A stretch of DNA of 12,618 bases from Thermohalobaculum sp964467005 (lineage in GTDB: Bacteria > Pseudomonadota > Alphaproteobacteria > Rhodobacterales > Rhodobacteraceae). Position numbers and translations under genes: made by a program. The DNA is taken from the NCBI GenBank assembly GCA_964467005.1, contig CAYXPI010000105.1:1-12618 (forward strand), written 5' to 3'. How positions within the stretch are numbered: the stretch's first letter is position 1; each line of letters starts with the position of its first letter. Under the pieces are notes generated by a model. The model was not told where the DNA came from and did no database searches. It saw only the letters and a program-made list of their open reading frames with translations. Of the stretch, positions 1 to 6,463 are shown one piece after another.

Positions 1-61
1 GGTGCGCAACGGCACCTGCCTCAAATGCGACAGCTGCGGCTGCACCACGGGGTGCAGCTGA
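1..61 (+). CDS. nrdJ: Class II (adenosylcobalamin-dependent) ribonucleotide reductase, C-terminal end only (partial)
   Basis: The frame starting at base 2 reads VRNGTCLKCDSCGCTTGCS and then TGA at 59-61. This Cys-rich end is characteristic of the long (about 1,200 aa) alphaproteobacterial NrdJ, which reduces ribonucleotides to deoxyribonucleotides using adenosylcobalamin. Five cysteines lie in the last 14 residues. In this family the C-terminal cysteines are thought to carry electrons from thioredoxin or glutaredoxin to the active-site disulfide. Only 19 residues are inside the window, so no catalytic motif can be checked and the call rests on the tail alone. A second, different class II reductase lies about 3 kb downstream on the same strand. 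Two hairpins follow the stop codon, as expected at the end of a transcription unit. Confidence 0.82.
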   Translation, partial: VRNGTCLKCDSCGCTTGCS

Positions 62-72
62 GCGACGGTATC

Positions 73-97
73 GGCCCCACCGCGCGTGGGGCCTCTT
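73..97 (+). terminator. Hairpin after nrdJ, possible weak terminator
   Basis: A perfect 8-bp stem (GGCCCCAC at 73-80, GTGGGGCC at 86-93) closes a 5-base loop, starting 11 bases after the nrdJ stop. Only TCTT follows, so the T-tract is poor. It could stabilise the 3' end of the mRNA or act as a first, leaky terminator ahead of the better one at 161-192. Confidence 0.5.
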
Positions 98-160
98 GGA
101 ACAGGCCGCAGGACAACAAACCTACCGAGCAGCAGATAAGGCGGACCTGATAACAGCTCA

Positions 161-192
161 CGGGGGAGGGCCCAGGCTCTCCCCCGCTTTTT
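161..192 (+). terminator. Rho-independent terminator of nrdJ
   Basis: A perfect 8-bp stem (CGGGGGAG at 161-168, CTCCCCCG at 179-186) with a 10-base loop is followed by CTTTTT at 187-192, the classic layout of an intrinsic terminator for rightward transcription from nrdJ. On the other strand there is no T-run after the stem, so it should not work well for the leftward small gene that ends at 200. Bases 94-160, between the two hairpins, show no gene. Confidence 0.75.
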
Positions 193-199
193 GTGTGGC

Positions 200-301
200 T
201 CAGGTGAACAGCACGTAGACGGCCGCGGCCCCGCCGGCCAGGGCGACGGCGACGACGATGTTGCGGAAGAATGTCGACGGCTTGTTTTCGTCTTCGGTCA
301 T
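200..301 (-). CDS. Small single-span membrane protein, 33 aa, unknown function
   Basis: The protein begins MTEDENKPST and continues with a hydrophobic stretch from about residue 14 to 32 (INVVAVA-like, rich in Ala, Gly and Val, ending YVLFT), predicting one transmembrane helix after a short hydrophilic N-terminus. There is no signal cleavage site and no recognised domain. The start is well supported: GGGGAG lies 6 bases before the ATG, and a possible promoter with a palindrome over its -10 sits about 35-65 bases upstream. It follows ubiH on the same strand after 84 bp but looks independently transcribed. The stop is only 8 bases from the nrdJ terminator, so it is convergent with nrdJ. I do not recognise the family. 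That it is a real gene is inferred from the ribosome binding site, promoter and clean membrane-helix pattern. Confidence 0.68.
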   Translation of the reverse strand: MTEDENKPSTFFRNIVVAVALAGGAAAVYVLFT

Positions 302-307
302 GGATGG

Positions 308-313
308 CTCCCC
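308..313 (-). promoter_or_regulatory. Ribosome binding site of the 33-aa membrane protein gene
   Basis: GGGGAG on the minus strand, within GAGGGGAG (308-315), sits 6 bases from the ATG at 299-301. It is the main evidence that this very short frame is translated. Confidence 0.65.
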
Positions 314-332
314 TCGGTCCCAATAGGCGAAA

Positions 333-365
333 GCAAGCATAGCTTGCACGACCGCAGGTTGACAG
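333..365 (-). promoter_or_regulatory. Possible sigma70-type promoter with palindromic site over the -10
   Basis: On the minus strand CTGTCA (360-365) and TATGCT (336-341) are separated by 18 bases, each matching the sigma70 consensus at 4 of 6 positions. A perfect inverted repeat, GCAAGC-ATA-GCTTGC (333-347), covers the -10 and could be a repressor site or simply a small hairpin. It would drive the 33-aa membrane protein gene with a leader of roughly 30 bases. Inferred from motif match only. Confidence 0.4.
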
Positions 366-385
366 CCCGCTTCTGCGGCGGCGGC

Positions 386-1591
386 TCAGCCGGGGGCGCC
401 AAGCCCCGTGCGCATCGCAAGACGGCGGATCGGGGCCACGCGGGAGATGGTGCGGAGCCCGAGGAGGCGGAGATCGCGCAGCGGCTGAGGCTCGGCCTGG
501 GCGAAGCGATTGAGGAGATCCACGCCGCCGACGCGCAACAGGATCTCCGGCCAGCGGGCTCGGGCGTAGCCGTCGAGCAGCTGAGCGGCGCCGATGTCGC
601 CGGTGCCGGCCGCCTCGATCCGGCGGGCCAGGCACTCCGCATCTGCGAGAGAGAGGTTGAGCCCCTGCGCGCCGATGGGGGGCATCACATGGGCGGCCTC
701 GCCGAGGAGCGCGAGCCGGCGGCCCGTGAGCCCGATGGCGATTTGCGAGATGATCGGCCAGGTGGCGCGGGGGCCGAGGATGCGGAGCGGCCCAAAGAGC
801 CCCATGGTCGCGGCGGTGAGCTCGGCAGCGAGGCTCGCGTCGTCGAGCGCGGCGAGGCGCGCCGCCCGGGCCGCCGGCACCATCCAGACGACGGCGGAGG
901 CCGGACCCTCGGCCCGGTCCGGCATGGGCACCAGGGTGAGTGGCCCGCCGGTGCGGTGGATCTCAGTCGAGACGCCTTCATGCGGCGCCGCGTGGCCGAC
1001 GGAGAAGACGAGCGCCCGTTGCCCATAGCTCCAGCGGCGGGCGGCGATGCCGGCGAGGCGGCGGAGGCCGCTGTCCCGCCCGTCGGCGGCGATGGCGAGG
1101 GTGGCGCGGAGCCGCGTGCCGTCCGAGAGGCGGAGGACCGCGTCGCCCGAGCGGGGGAGGAAGCCCGTGACCGTCCGGCCCGTGAGGAGGGTGACCTCGG
1201 GCAGCTCGGCCAGTCGGGCGCGGAGGGCGGCGCGGGCGGGCGCGTTGGCCACGTTCCAGCCGAAGGGGCCGTCGGCGATCTCGCGGGCCTCGAAATCCGC
1301 GCGCTCCCGCGGCGTCCGCTCCCGGCCTCCGGCGTCGATGAGGCGCATGGTCCAGAGCGGGGCGGCGTGGACGGCCATCCGCTCCCAGGCGCCGGCGGCG
1401 GCGAGCGTCGCGATGCCGGGGGCGAGATAGGCGGTGGTGCGCAGGTCCTCGGCGCCGTCCCGGGCCGGGCCCTCGGCCTCGGGCGCGGGGTCGACGAGAG
1501 CCACCCTCCGGCCCGCGGTGCCCAGCCGTGCCGCGGCCGCGAGCCCCGCGAGCCCGCCCCCGGCGATGGCGATATCGACCTCGATCTCCAT
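386..1591 (-). CDS. ubiH: UbiH/UbiF/Coq6-family FAD-dependent hydroxylase (ubiquinone biosynthesis)
   Basis: This 401-aa protein has the usual length and all three landmarks of the family: a Rossmann FAD motif GGGLAG (residues 11-16) after a beta strand, the DG motif (ADGRDSG, around 169-175), and the FAD-ribityl motif GEAAHVMPPIGAQGLN (around 297-312). The Glu in GEAAH, where many relatives have Asp, fits alphaproteobacterial UbiH as I recall it. Family members use FAD, NAD(P)H and O2 to hydroxylate the ring of ubiquinone precursors at the inner membrane. Which ring position this one modifies cannot be read from sequence. I chose the ATG at 1591, not the TTG at 1627, because that TTG is the -35 box of a likely promoter whose start point falls at or next to the ATG. 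There is no Shine-Dalgarno sequence. It lies 51 bp downstream of tadA on the same strand. Confidence 0.87.
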   Translation of the reverse strand: MEIEVDIAIAGGGLAGLAAAARLGTAGRRVALVDPAPEAEGPARDGAEDLRTTAYLAPGIATLAAAGAWERMAVHAAPLWTMRLIDAGGRERTPRERADFEAREIADGPFGWNVANAPARAALRARLAELPEVTLLTGRTVTGFLPRSGDAVLRLSDGTRLRATLAIAADGRDSGLRRLAGIAARRWSYGQRALVFSVGHAAPHEGVSTEIHRTGGPLTLVPMPDRAEGPASAVVWMVPAARAARLAALDDASLAAELTAATMGLFGPLRILGPRATWPIISQIAIGLTGRRLALLGEAAHVMPPIGAQGLNLSLADAECLARRIEAAGTGDIGAAQLLDGYARARWPEILLRVGGVDLLNRFAQAEPQPLRDLRLLGLRTISRVAPIRRLAMRTGLGAPG

Positions 1592-1598
1592 GCATTTA

Positions 1599-1627
1599 GC
1601 AATATGGAGCACGGGGCCCGCTCTCAA
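1599..1627 (-). promoter_or_regulatory. Promoter of ubiH, predicted leaderless transcript
   Basis: On the minus strand TTGAGA (1622-1627, 5 of 6 matches to TTGACA) is followed after exactly 17 bases by TATTGC (1599-1604), inside an AT-rich patch unusual for this DNA. Seven bases separate the -10 from the ATG, which places the transcription start at or one base before the start codon. Confidence 0.5.
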
Positions 1628-1642
1628 CCGACCCGCCGGCGA

Positions 1643-2101
1643 TCAGGGACGGGCGGATCGCCGCGCCCCGAAGAACGCGCGGAGGAGGGTGGCGGCCTCC
1701 GCCTCGGCGATCCCGGCATAGACCTCCGGCGCATGGTGGCAGGTGGGGTGGGCGAACACCCGGGGCCCATGATCGACCCCGCCGGTCTTGGGGTCCGCCG
1801 CGCCGTAATAGAGCCGGGCGATTCGCGCGAGCGAGATGGCGCCCGCGCACATCGGGCAGGGCTCGAGCGTCACGGTGAGGTCGCAGCCCACCAGCCGCTC
1901 CGAGCCCAGGCGGGCGGCGGCGGCGCGCAGCACCAGGATCTCCGCATGGGCCGTCGGGTCCGCCCGCTCGCGCACCCGGTTGCCGTCGGCCGCGATCACC
2001 TCCGCCCTCCGAGAGACAACGGCGCCCACCGGCGTCTCCCCCCGCGCGGCGGCGGCGCGCGCCTCGGCCAGGGCTCGCGGCATGTGGGAGAGGAATTCCA
2101 T
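1643..2101 (-). CDS. tadA: tRNA-specific adenosine deaminase (TadA family)
   Basis: A 152-aa cytidine/deoxycytidylate-deaminase-fold protein with the zinc-site signature HAE (residues 52-54; His ligand, Glu proton shuttle) and PCPMC (81-85, Cys ligands 82 and 85). The GETPVGAVV stretch near 21-29, the TLEPCPMCAGAI context and the C-terminal AFFGARR tail fit TadA, which converts A34 to inosine in tRNA-Arg(ACG) in the cytoplasm. This activity is normally essential. Guanine or other nucleoside deaminases share the fold, but the length and context favour TadA. The ATG at 2101 is chosen. A GTG at 2110 in the same frame would add three residues. Neither has a Shine-Dalgarno sequence. It is divergent from the rluB-type gene across 46 bp, an RNA-modification pairing, and lies upstream of ubiH. 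Confidence 0.88.
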   Translation of the reverse strand: MEFLSHMPRALAEARAAAARGETPVGAVVSRRAEVIAADGNRVRERADPTAHAEILVLRAAAARLGSERLVGCDLTVTLEPCPMCAGAISLARIARLYYGAADPKTGGVDHGPRVFAHPTCHHAPEVYAGIAEAEAATLLRAFFGARRSARP

Positions 2102-2147
2102 GACCGGCACGCTAGGCGCGCGGGGCGGGCTTTGCTAGTCCCACCCC
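2102..2147. promoter_or_regulatory. Divergent tadA / rluB promoter region
   Basis: These 46 bases hold the start signals of two divergent genes. A GCTAGT element (2134-2139, plus strand) ends 8 bases before the rluB ATG, and CCTAGC (2111-2116, minus strand) ends 9 bases before the tadA ATG. Both could be -10 elements giving leaderless or nearly leaderless transcripts. Neither side has a Shine-Dalgarno sequence (the rluB ATG follows CCCACCCC). No convincing -35 is seen for either, so the exact boxes are uncertain. Confidence 0.4.
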
Positions 2148-2903
2148 ATGGCGGAGGACACACCCGAGGGCGAGCGGATCGCCAAGCGGCTCGCGCGGGC
2201 CGGCGTCGCCTCCCGCCGCGAGGCCGAGCGCATGATCGAGGCGGGGCGCGTGAGCGTGAACGGCCGGCGGATCGTGAGCCCTGCGCTGAATGTGAGGGCG
2301 AGCGACCGGATCGCGGTGGACGGCGAACCCGTCGCAGAGCCGGAACCCCCGCGGCTCTGGCGCTATCACAAGCCGGCGGGGCTGGTGACCACCGCGCGCG
2401 ATGAGCGCGGGCGGCCCACGGTCTTCGAGCGGCTGCCGGAGGGGATGCCGCGGGTGATCTCCATCGGCCGGCTCGACCTCACCTCGGAGGGGCTTCTCCT
2501 TCTCACCAATGACGGGGAGCTCAAGCGCCGGCTCGAGCTGCCCTCCACCGGCTGGATGCGCCGCTACCGGGTGCGCGCCCATGGGCGGCCGACGGCGGAG
2601 ATGCTGGCGCCCCTCGGCCGCGGCATCACGGTGGGGGGCGAGCGCTTCCAGCCGATGACCGTGGAGGTGGAGCGCCAGCAGGGGGCCAATGCTTGGCTGA
2701 CGGTCGGGCTCCGGGAGGGCAAGAACCGCGAGATTCGCCGGGCGCTCGAGGCCGTGGGGCTGACGGTCAACCGCCTGATCCGCGTGAGCTACGGGCCGTT
2801 TCAGCTCGGCGATCTGGCCGAGGGGGCGGTGGAGGAGGTGAAGGCCAAGGTGCTGGCGGATCAGCTTGGTCTGCGTCGAGCGCCGCGGCGCGGGCGCGGC
2901 TGA
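2148..2903 (+). CDS. rluB: rRNA large-subunit pseudouridine synthase, RluB/RsuA family
   Basis: A 251-aa protein with an N-terminal S4 RNA-binding domain (about residues 9-55, RIAKRLARAGVASRREAE through VNGRRI) and a RsuA/RluB-type catalytic domain. The active-site motif GRLDLTSEGLLLLTNDG is at 107-123 with catalytic Asp110. The C-terminal KNREIRRALEAVGL motif is also present. Enzymes of this family convert a specific uridine of 23S rRNA (2605 in E. coli for RluB) to pseudouridine during ribosome assembly. RluB is preferred over RsuA, RluE or RluF from the overall motif pattern, but target specificity cannot be proven from sequence. The ATG has no Shine-Dalgarno sequence and is likely read from a leaderless transcript. 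It diverges from tadA and is followed by 108 bp leading to the second ribonucleotide reductase. Confidence 0.85.
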   Translation: MAEDTPEGERIAKRLARAGVASRREAERMIEAGRVSVNGRRIVSPALNVRASDRIAVDGEPVAEPEPPRLWRYHKPAGLVTTARDERGRPTVFERLPEGMPRVISIGRLDLTSEGLLLLTNDGELKRRLELPSTGWMRRYRVRAHGRPTAEMLAPLGRGITVGGERFQPMTVEVERQQGANAWLTVGLREGKNREIRRALEAVGLTVNRLIRVSYGPFQLGDLAEGAVEEVKAKVLADQLGLRRAPRRGRG

Positions 2904-2942
2904 GGGGTGCCGCTGGCGGCCGGCCACGGCGGGCGCTATCCT

Positions 2943-2971
2943 TTGACGAAGGCGCTCAGGCGAGATAGATC
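2943..2971 (+). promoter_or_regulatory. Possible promoter of the second nrdJ operon
   Basis: TTGACG (2943-2948, 5 of 6 to consensus) and TAGATC (2966-2971, 3 of 6) are spaced by 17 bases, predicting a start near 2978 and a leader of about 34 bases. I see no NrdR-type box and no cobalamin-riboswitch signature in bases 2904-3011. Confidence 0.45.
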
Positions 2972-3000
2972 TCAGCGCATGTTCATGTATTGTTCCCGTC

Positions 3001-3006
3001 AGGAGG
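3001..3006 (+). promoter_or_regulatory. Ribosome binding site of the second nrdJ
   Basis: AGGAGG, within AGGAGGAG (3001-3008), lies 5 bases before the ATG at 3012. It decides the start against in-frame alternatives further upstream (for example ATG at 2979), which have no such site. Confidence 0.8.
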
Positions 3007-3011
3007 AGCCG

Positions 3012-5264
3012 ATGCCGGACGCCACGGGAGAACCCGACGCCCAGTTCGCCGCGCCGATCTCGGAGCAGATCTGGGATATGAAGTACCGCCTGAAGGACGG
3101 CGACGGCCGGCCGGTGGACGCGTCGCTGGCCGACACGCAGGTGCGGGTCGCGCGCGCCCTCGCGGCGGCGGAGGCCGAGCCCGCGGTGTGGGAGCCGCGG
3201 TTTCGCGCGGCGCTCGAGGGGCAGCGCTTCCTGCCCGCGGGCCGCATCATCGCCGGCGCCGGCACCGAGCGGCGGGTGACGCTCTTCAACTGCTTCGTGA
3301 TGGGCACGATCCCGGATTCGATGTCCGGGATCTTCGAGGGCCTCAAGGAGGCCGCCCTCACCATGCAGCAAGGGGGCGGGATCGGCTACGACTTCTCGAC
3401 CATCCGGCCCAAAGGCGCGCGGGTGGCCGGGGTGGGGGCCGACGCCTCGGGGCCCCTCTCCTTCATGGATGTGTGGGACGCGATGTGCCGCACCATCATG
3501 TCCGCGGGCTCGCGCCGGGGCGCCATGATGGCCACGCTCCGCTGCGACCATCCGGACATCGCGGCGTTCGTCGCCGCCAAGGCCGATCCCGCGCGGCTCC
3601 GCATGTTCAACCTCTCGGTCTTGGTGACGGACGCGTTCATGGAGGCCGTGGCCGAGGACGCGCCCTGGGAGCTCCGCTTCGACGGCCGGGTGGTGGAGAC
3701 GGTGCGGGCCCGCGCGCTATGGGACCGGATCATGCGCGCGACATACGACTATGCCGAACCCGGGGTGATCTTCATCGACCGGATCAACGCCGCCAACAAC
3801 CTCGCCTATTGCGAGACGATCGCGGCCACCAACCCTTGCGGCGAGCAGCCGCTGCCGCCTTATGGCGCCTGCCTTCTCGGCTCGATCAACCTCGCGGCGC
3901 TGGTGCGGGATCCATTCGACCCGGGCGCCGGCATCGACGCGGCGGAGCTCGAGGAGCTCGTCGCCACCTCCGTGCGGATGATGGACAATGTGGTGGATGT
4001 CTCGGGCTTCCCGCTGCCCGAGCAGGCGGCGGAGGCGGCGGCCAAGCGGCGCATCGGCCTCGGCGTCACGGGGCTCGCGGATGCGCTTATCTTCGTGGGC
4101 GCGCGTTATGGCTCGGAGGCGGCGGTGCGGATCACGGGCGACTGGCTCCGCCAGATCCGCGACGCGGCATATCGCGCCTCCGCCCGCCTGGCCGCGGAGA
4201 AGGGCGCCTTCCCTCTCTTCGACGCCGAGGCCTATCTCGCGCGGCCGATGATCCGGGACCTGCCGGAGGACATCCGCGCCGAGATCGCCGAGCACGGCAT
4301 CCGCAATGCCCTCCTCACCTCGATCGCCCCCACAGGCACGATCTCCCTCCTCGCGGGCAACGTCTCGTCCGGCATCGAGCCGGTCTTCGCCCTCTCCTAC
4401 ATCCGCAAAGTGACCCAGCCGGACGGGACGAAGACCGAGGAGGAGGTGGCGGATTACGCGCTGGCCGCCTGGCGCCGGCTCCAGGGCGGGGCGCCCCTGC
4501 CGGAGGCCTTCGTCACCGCCCAGGATCTCGCGCCGGAGGACCATGTGGCGATGCAGGCGGTCGCCCAGGCCTATGTGGACAGCTCGATCTCCAAAACCGT
4601 GAACCTGCCGGAGGAGATCTCGTTCGAGGACTTCAAGGAGGTCTATGCCCGCGCCTACGCGCTTGGCTGCAAGGGCTGCACCACCTATCGGCCGAACCCG
4701 GTCACCGGCTCCGTCCTTGCCGTGGCTGAGCCTGCGCCGCCGCCCGCCGGCGTCGATCCGCTCGCCCGTCCCGAGGCGCTGGAGGGGCGCACCTACAAGC
4801 TCAAATGGCCGGACAGCCCCCACGCCATCTACGTCACCCTCAACGATGTGGAGATCGACGGGCACCGCCGGCCCTTCGAAATCTTCATCAATTCCAAAAA
4901 CATGGAGCACTATGCCTGGACCGTGGCGCTCACCCGGATGATCTCGGCGGTGTTCCGCCGGGGCGGCGATGTGAGCTTTGTGGTGGAGGAGCTGAAGGCG
5001 GTGTTCGACCCCCGCGGCGGGGCTTGGATGAAGGGGCGCTACGTGCCTTCCATGCTCGCGGCCATCGGCGGCGTGATCGAGCAGCACCTGCGCGAGATCG
5101 GCTTCATCGACGGGGTGGCGGAGATCGCGGCCCCGCCCGCACCGGCCCCGGAGGTGGAGAGCCGCCCGGCGCCCACCACCTGCCCGGCCTGCGGGAGCTA
5201 CAACACGGTGATGCGCGAGGGCTGCGCCCATTGCCTCGACTGCGGATACTCCAAATGCGCGTGA
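3012..5264 (+). CDS. nrdJ: Second class II (adenosylcobalamin-dependent) ribonucleoside-diphosphate reductase, short form
   Basis: This 750-aa protein carries the ribonucleotide reductase barrel. LFNCFVM holds Cys94, the first redox cysteine. NPCGEQPLPPYGACLLGS (274-291) holds the thiyl-radical Cys276 with Asn274 and Glu278, and Cys287 as the likely partner of Cys94. IAPTGTISLLAG (438-449) is the phosphate-binding PTGT loop. Residues about 593-700 form a TSCPD-type domain (YKLKWPDSPHAIYVTLND onward), and the tail (724-749) has six cysteines including CPAC and CLDC. No radical-generating small subunit or tyrosyl-radical motif accompanies it, which fits class II. It reduces ribonucleotides with adenosylcobalamin, independent of oxygen. 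It is far shorter than the long NrdJ ending at base 61, so the genome has two class II enzymes. The stop overlaps the start of the CoA-transferase, indicating an operon. Confidence 0.93.
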   Translation: MPDATGEPDAQFAAPISEQIWDMKYRLKDGDGRPVDASLADTQVRVARALAAAEAEPAVWEPRFRAALEGQRFLPAGRIIAGAGTERRVTLFNCFVMGTIPDSMSGIFEGLKEAALTMQQGGGIGYDFSTIRPKGARVAGVGADASGPLSFMDVWDAMCRTIMSAGSRRGAMMATLRCDHPDIAAFVAAKADPARLRMFNLSVLVTDAFMEAVAEDAPWELRFDGRVVETVRARALWDRIMRATYDYAEPGVIFIDRINAANNLAYCETIAATNPCGEQPLPPYGACLLGSINLAALVRDPFDPGAGIDAAELEELVATSVRMMDNVVDVSGFPLPEQAAEAAAKRRIGLGVTGLADALIFVGARYGSEAAVRITGDWLRQIRDAAYRASARLAAEKGAFPLFDAEAYLARPMIRDLPEDIRAEIAEHGIRNALLTSIAPTGTISLLAGNVSSGIEPVFALSYIRKVTQPDGTKTEEEVADYALAAWRRLQGGAPLPEAFVTAQDLAPEDHVAMQAVAQAYVDSSISKTVNLPEEISFEDFKEVYARAYALGCKGCTTYRPNPVTGSVLAVAEPAPPPAGVDPLARPEALEGRTYKLKWPDSPHAIYVTLNDVEIDGHRRPFEIFINSKNMEHYAWTVALTRMISAVFRRGGDVSFVVEELKAVFDPRGGAWMKGRYVPSMLAAIGGVIEQHLREIGFIDGVAEIAAPPAPAPEVESRPAPTTCPACGSYNTVMREGCAHCLDCGYSKCA

Positions 5265-6463
5265 GCGGACCCCTCAGCGGCGTCACGGTGGTGGATCTCA
5301 CCTCGATGATATCGGGGCCGGTGGCGACGCTCACCCTGGCCGACCAGGGTGCGGAGGTGATCAAGGTCGAGCGGCCGGATGGCGGGGACCACGCGCGCCA
5401 GGTGGCCGGTCGGCGGGGCGGCTTCTCGGCGTCCTTCGTCAACAACAACCGCGGCAAGCGCTCGGTGGCGCTCGACCTCAAGGACCCGCGTGGGGTCGCC
5501 GCCGTGGAGCGGCTGGCCGCGCGCGCCGACATCTTCGTGCAGAACTTCCGGCCCGGCGTGGCGGAGCGGATGGGCCTGGGCTGGGAGCGGCTCTCGGTGG
5601 CGAATCCGGGCCTGATCTACTGCTCGATCAGCGGGTTCGGGCACACCGGCCCCTTCGCGCACAAGCCGGTCTACGACCCGCTGATCCAGGCGCTCTCGGG
5701 CCTCGCGACCGTGCAAGGCGGGTCCGACACCGAGCGCCCGCGCCTGGTCCGCACCATCCTGCCGGACAAGCTGACCGGCATCCAGGCCGCCCAGGCGATC
5801 ACCGCGGCGCTCTTCGCGCGGACGCGCACGGGGCAGGGCCAGCACATTCGCCTCTCGATGCTCGACACGGTGGTGGCCTTCCTCTGGTCCTCCGACATGA
5901 CCGGGCACACCTTCGTGGGCGACGAGGTGCCGGACCGGCAGACTCAGTCCTTCGTGGAGCTGATCTACCGGTCGGCGGATGGGTATCTGGCCGTGTCCGC
6001 CTATGCCGACCGGGACTGGCAGGGCCTCGCCCGGGCGATGGGTCGGCCGGAGTGGCTGGAGGATCCGCGCTTCACCACCGTCGCGCTCCGGGAGGAGAAC
6101 AAGCCCGCGCGGCTCGAGCTCACCCAGTCCGAGCTCGAGCGGCGGAGCACGGCTGCGAACATCGCCCTCCTCGAGGCGGAGGACGTGCCCTGCGCGCCCG
6201 TGCTCACCCGGGCCGAGATGATCGGCCATCCGCAGATCGCGGCCAACGCCCTTCTCCATCACGCCGAGCACCCGGAGGCCGGGCCGCTCCGCCAGACGCG
6301 CCCGCCCGCGACGTTCTCCGGCACCCCCGCCGAGCCCGGGGCGCCGGCCCGGCGTTTGGGCGCCGACACGGAAGCCGTGCTGGCCGAGGCGGGATACACG
6401 GCCGCGGAGATCGCGGAGCTCGTCGCCGCAGGCGTCGCCCATCTCGCGGAGGCGCTTGCATGA
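5255..6463 (+). CDS. CaiB/BaiF-family (class III) CoA-transferase
   Basis: This 402-aa protein has the length and motifs of class III CoA-transferases, which move CoA between carboxylic acids via an aspartyl-CoA thioester. It has an N-terminal LTSMISGPVATLTLADQGAEVIKVE-type segment (residues 15-39), the NNNRGKRSVALDLK motif (63-76), and YDPLIQALSG, in which Asp141 is the expected catalytic residue. The C-terminal half (PVLTRAEM onward) is also typical. Acids used by relatives include oxalate/formate, carnitine, bile acids, mesaconate and succinate, and I cannot tell which applies here. The ATG at 5255 overlaps the end of nrdJ by 10 bases. A GTG at 5261 would give a 4-base GTGA overlap instead. 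Neither has a good ribosome binding site, so translational coupling to the reductase is likely. The stop overlaps the next gene (ATGA). Confidence 0.9.
   Translation: MRVSGPLSGVTVVDLTSMISGPVATLTLADQGAEVIKVERPDGGDHARQVAGRRGGFSASFVNNNRGKRSVALDLKDPRGVAAVERLAARADIFVQNFRPGVAERMGLGWERLSVANPGLIYCSISGFGHTGPFAHKPVYDPLIQALSGLATVQGGSDTERPRLVRTILPDKLTGIQAAQAITAALFARTRTGQGQHIRLSMLDTVVAFLWSSDMTGHTFVGDEVPDRQTQSFVELIYRSADGYLAVSAYADRDWQGLARAMGRPEWLEDPRFTTVALREENKPARLELTQSELERRSTAANIALLEAEDVPCAPVLTRAEMIGHPQIAANALLHHAEHPEAGPLRQTRPPATFSGTPAEPGAPARRLGADTEAVLAEAGYTAAEIAELVAAGVAHLAEALA
6448..6452 (+). promoter_or_regulatory. Ribosome binding site of the glutathione transferase gene
   Basis: GGAGG, inside the last codons of the CoA-transferase gene, is 7 bases before the ATG at 6460. 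Together with the ATGA stop-start overlap it fixes the start of the glutathione transferase. Confidence 0.75.

Noticed and set aside
1592..1627. Upstream TTG (1627) or GTG starts for ubiH
   Set aside because: They would add residues before the Rossmann strand that the family lacks, have no ribosome binding site, and the TTG coincides with the -35 element of the likely promoter.
191..2404. A 737-codon open frame on the plus strand opposite ubiH and tadA
   Set aside because: It is antisense to two genes with clear family motifs, has low-complexity Gly/Arg/Glu composition and no domain. In DNA this GC-rich, stops are rare in all frames.
2904..3011. Possible cobalamin riboswitch or NrdR box upstream of the second nrdJ
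   Set aside because: The gap is 108 bp, too short for a usual cobalamin riboswitch ahead of the promoter-derived leader. GCCACGG is present but not the B12-box GCCACTG, and no NrdR-like AT-rich palindrome is seen.
2112..3551. A 479-codon minus-strand frame opposite rluB and the second nrdJ
   Set aside because: It covers a divergent promoter region and two recognised genes, and its His/Arg/Pro-rich product matches nothing. It is a shadow of the GC3 bias.
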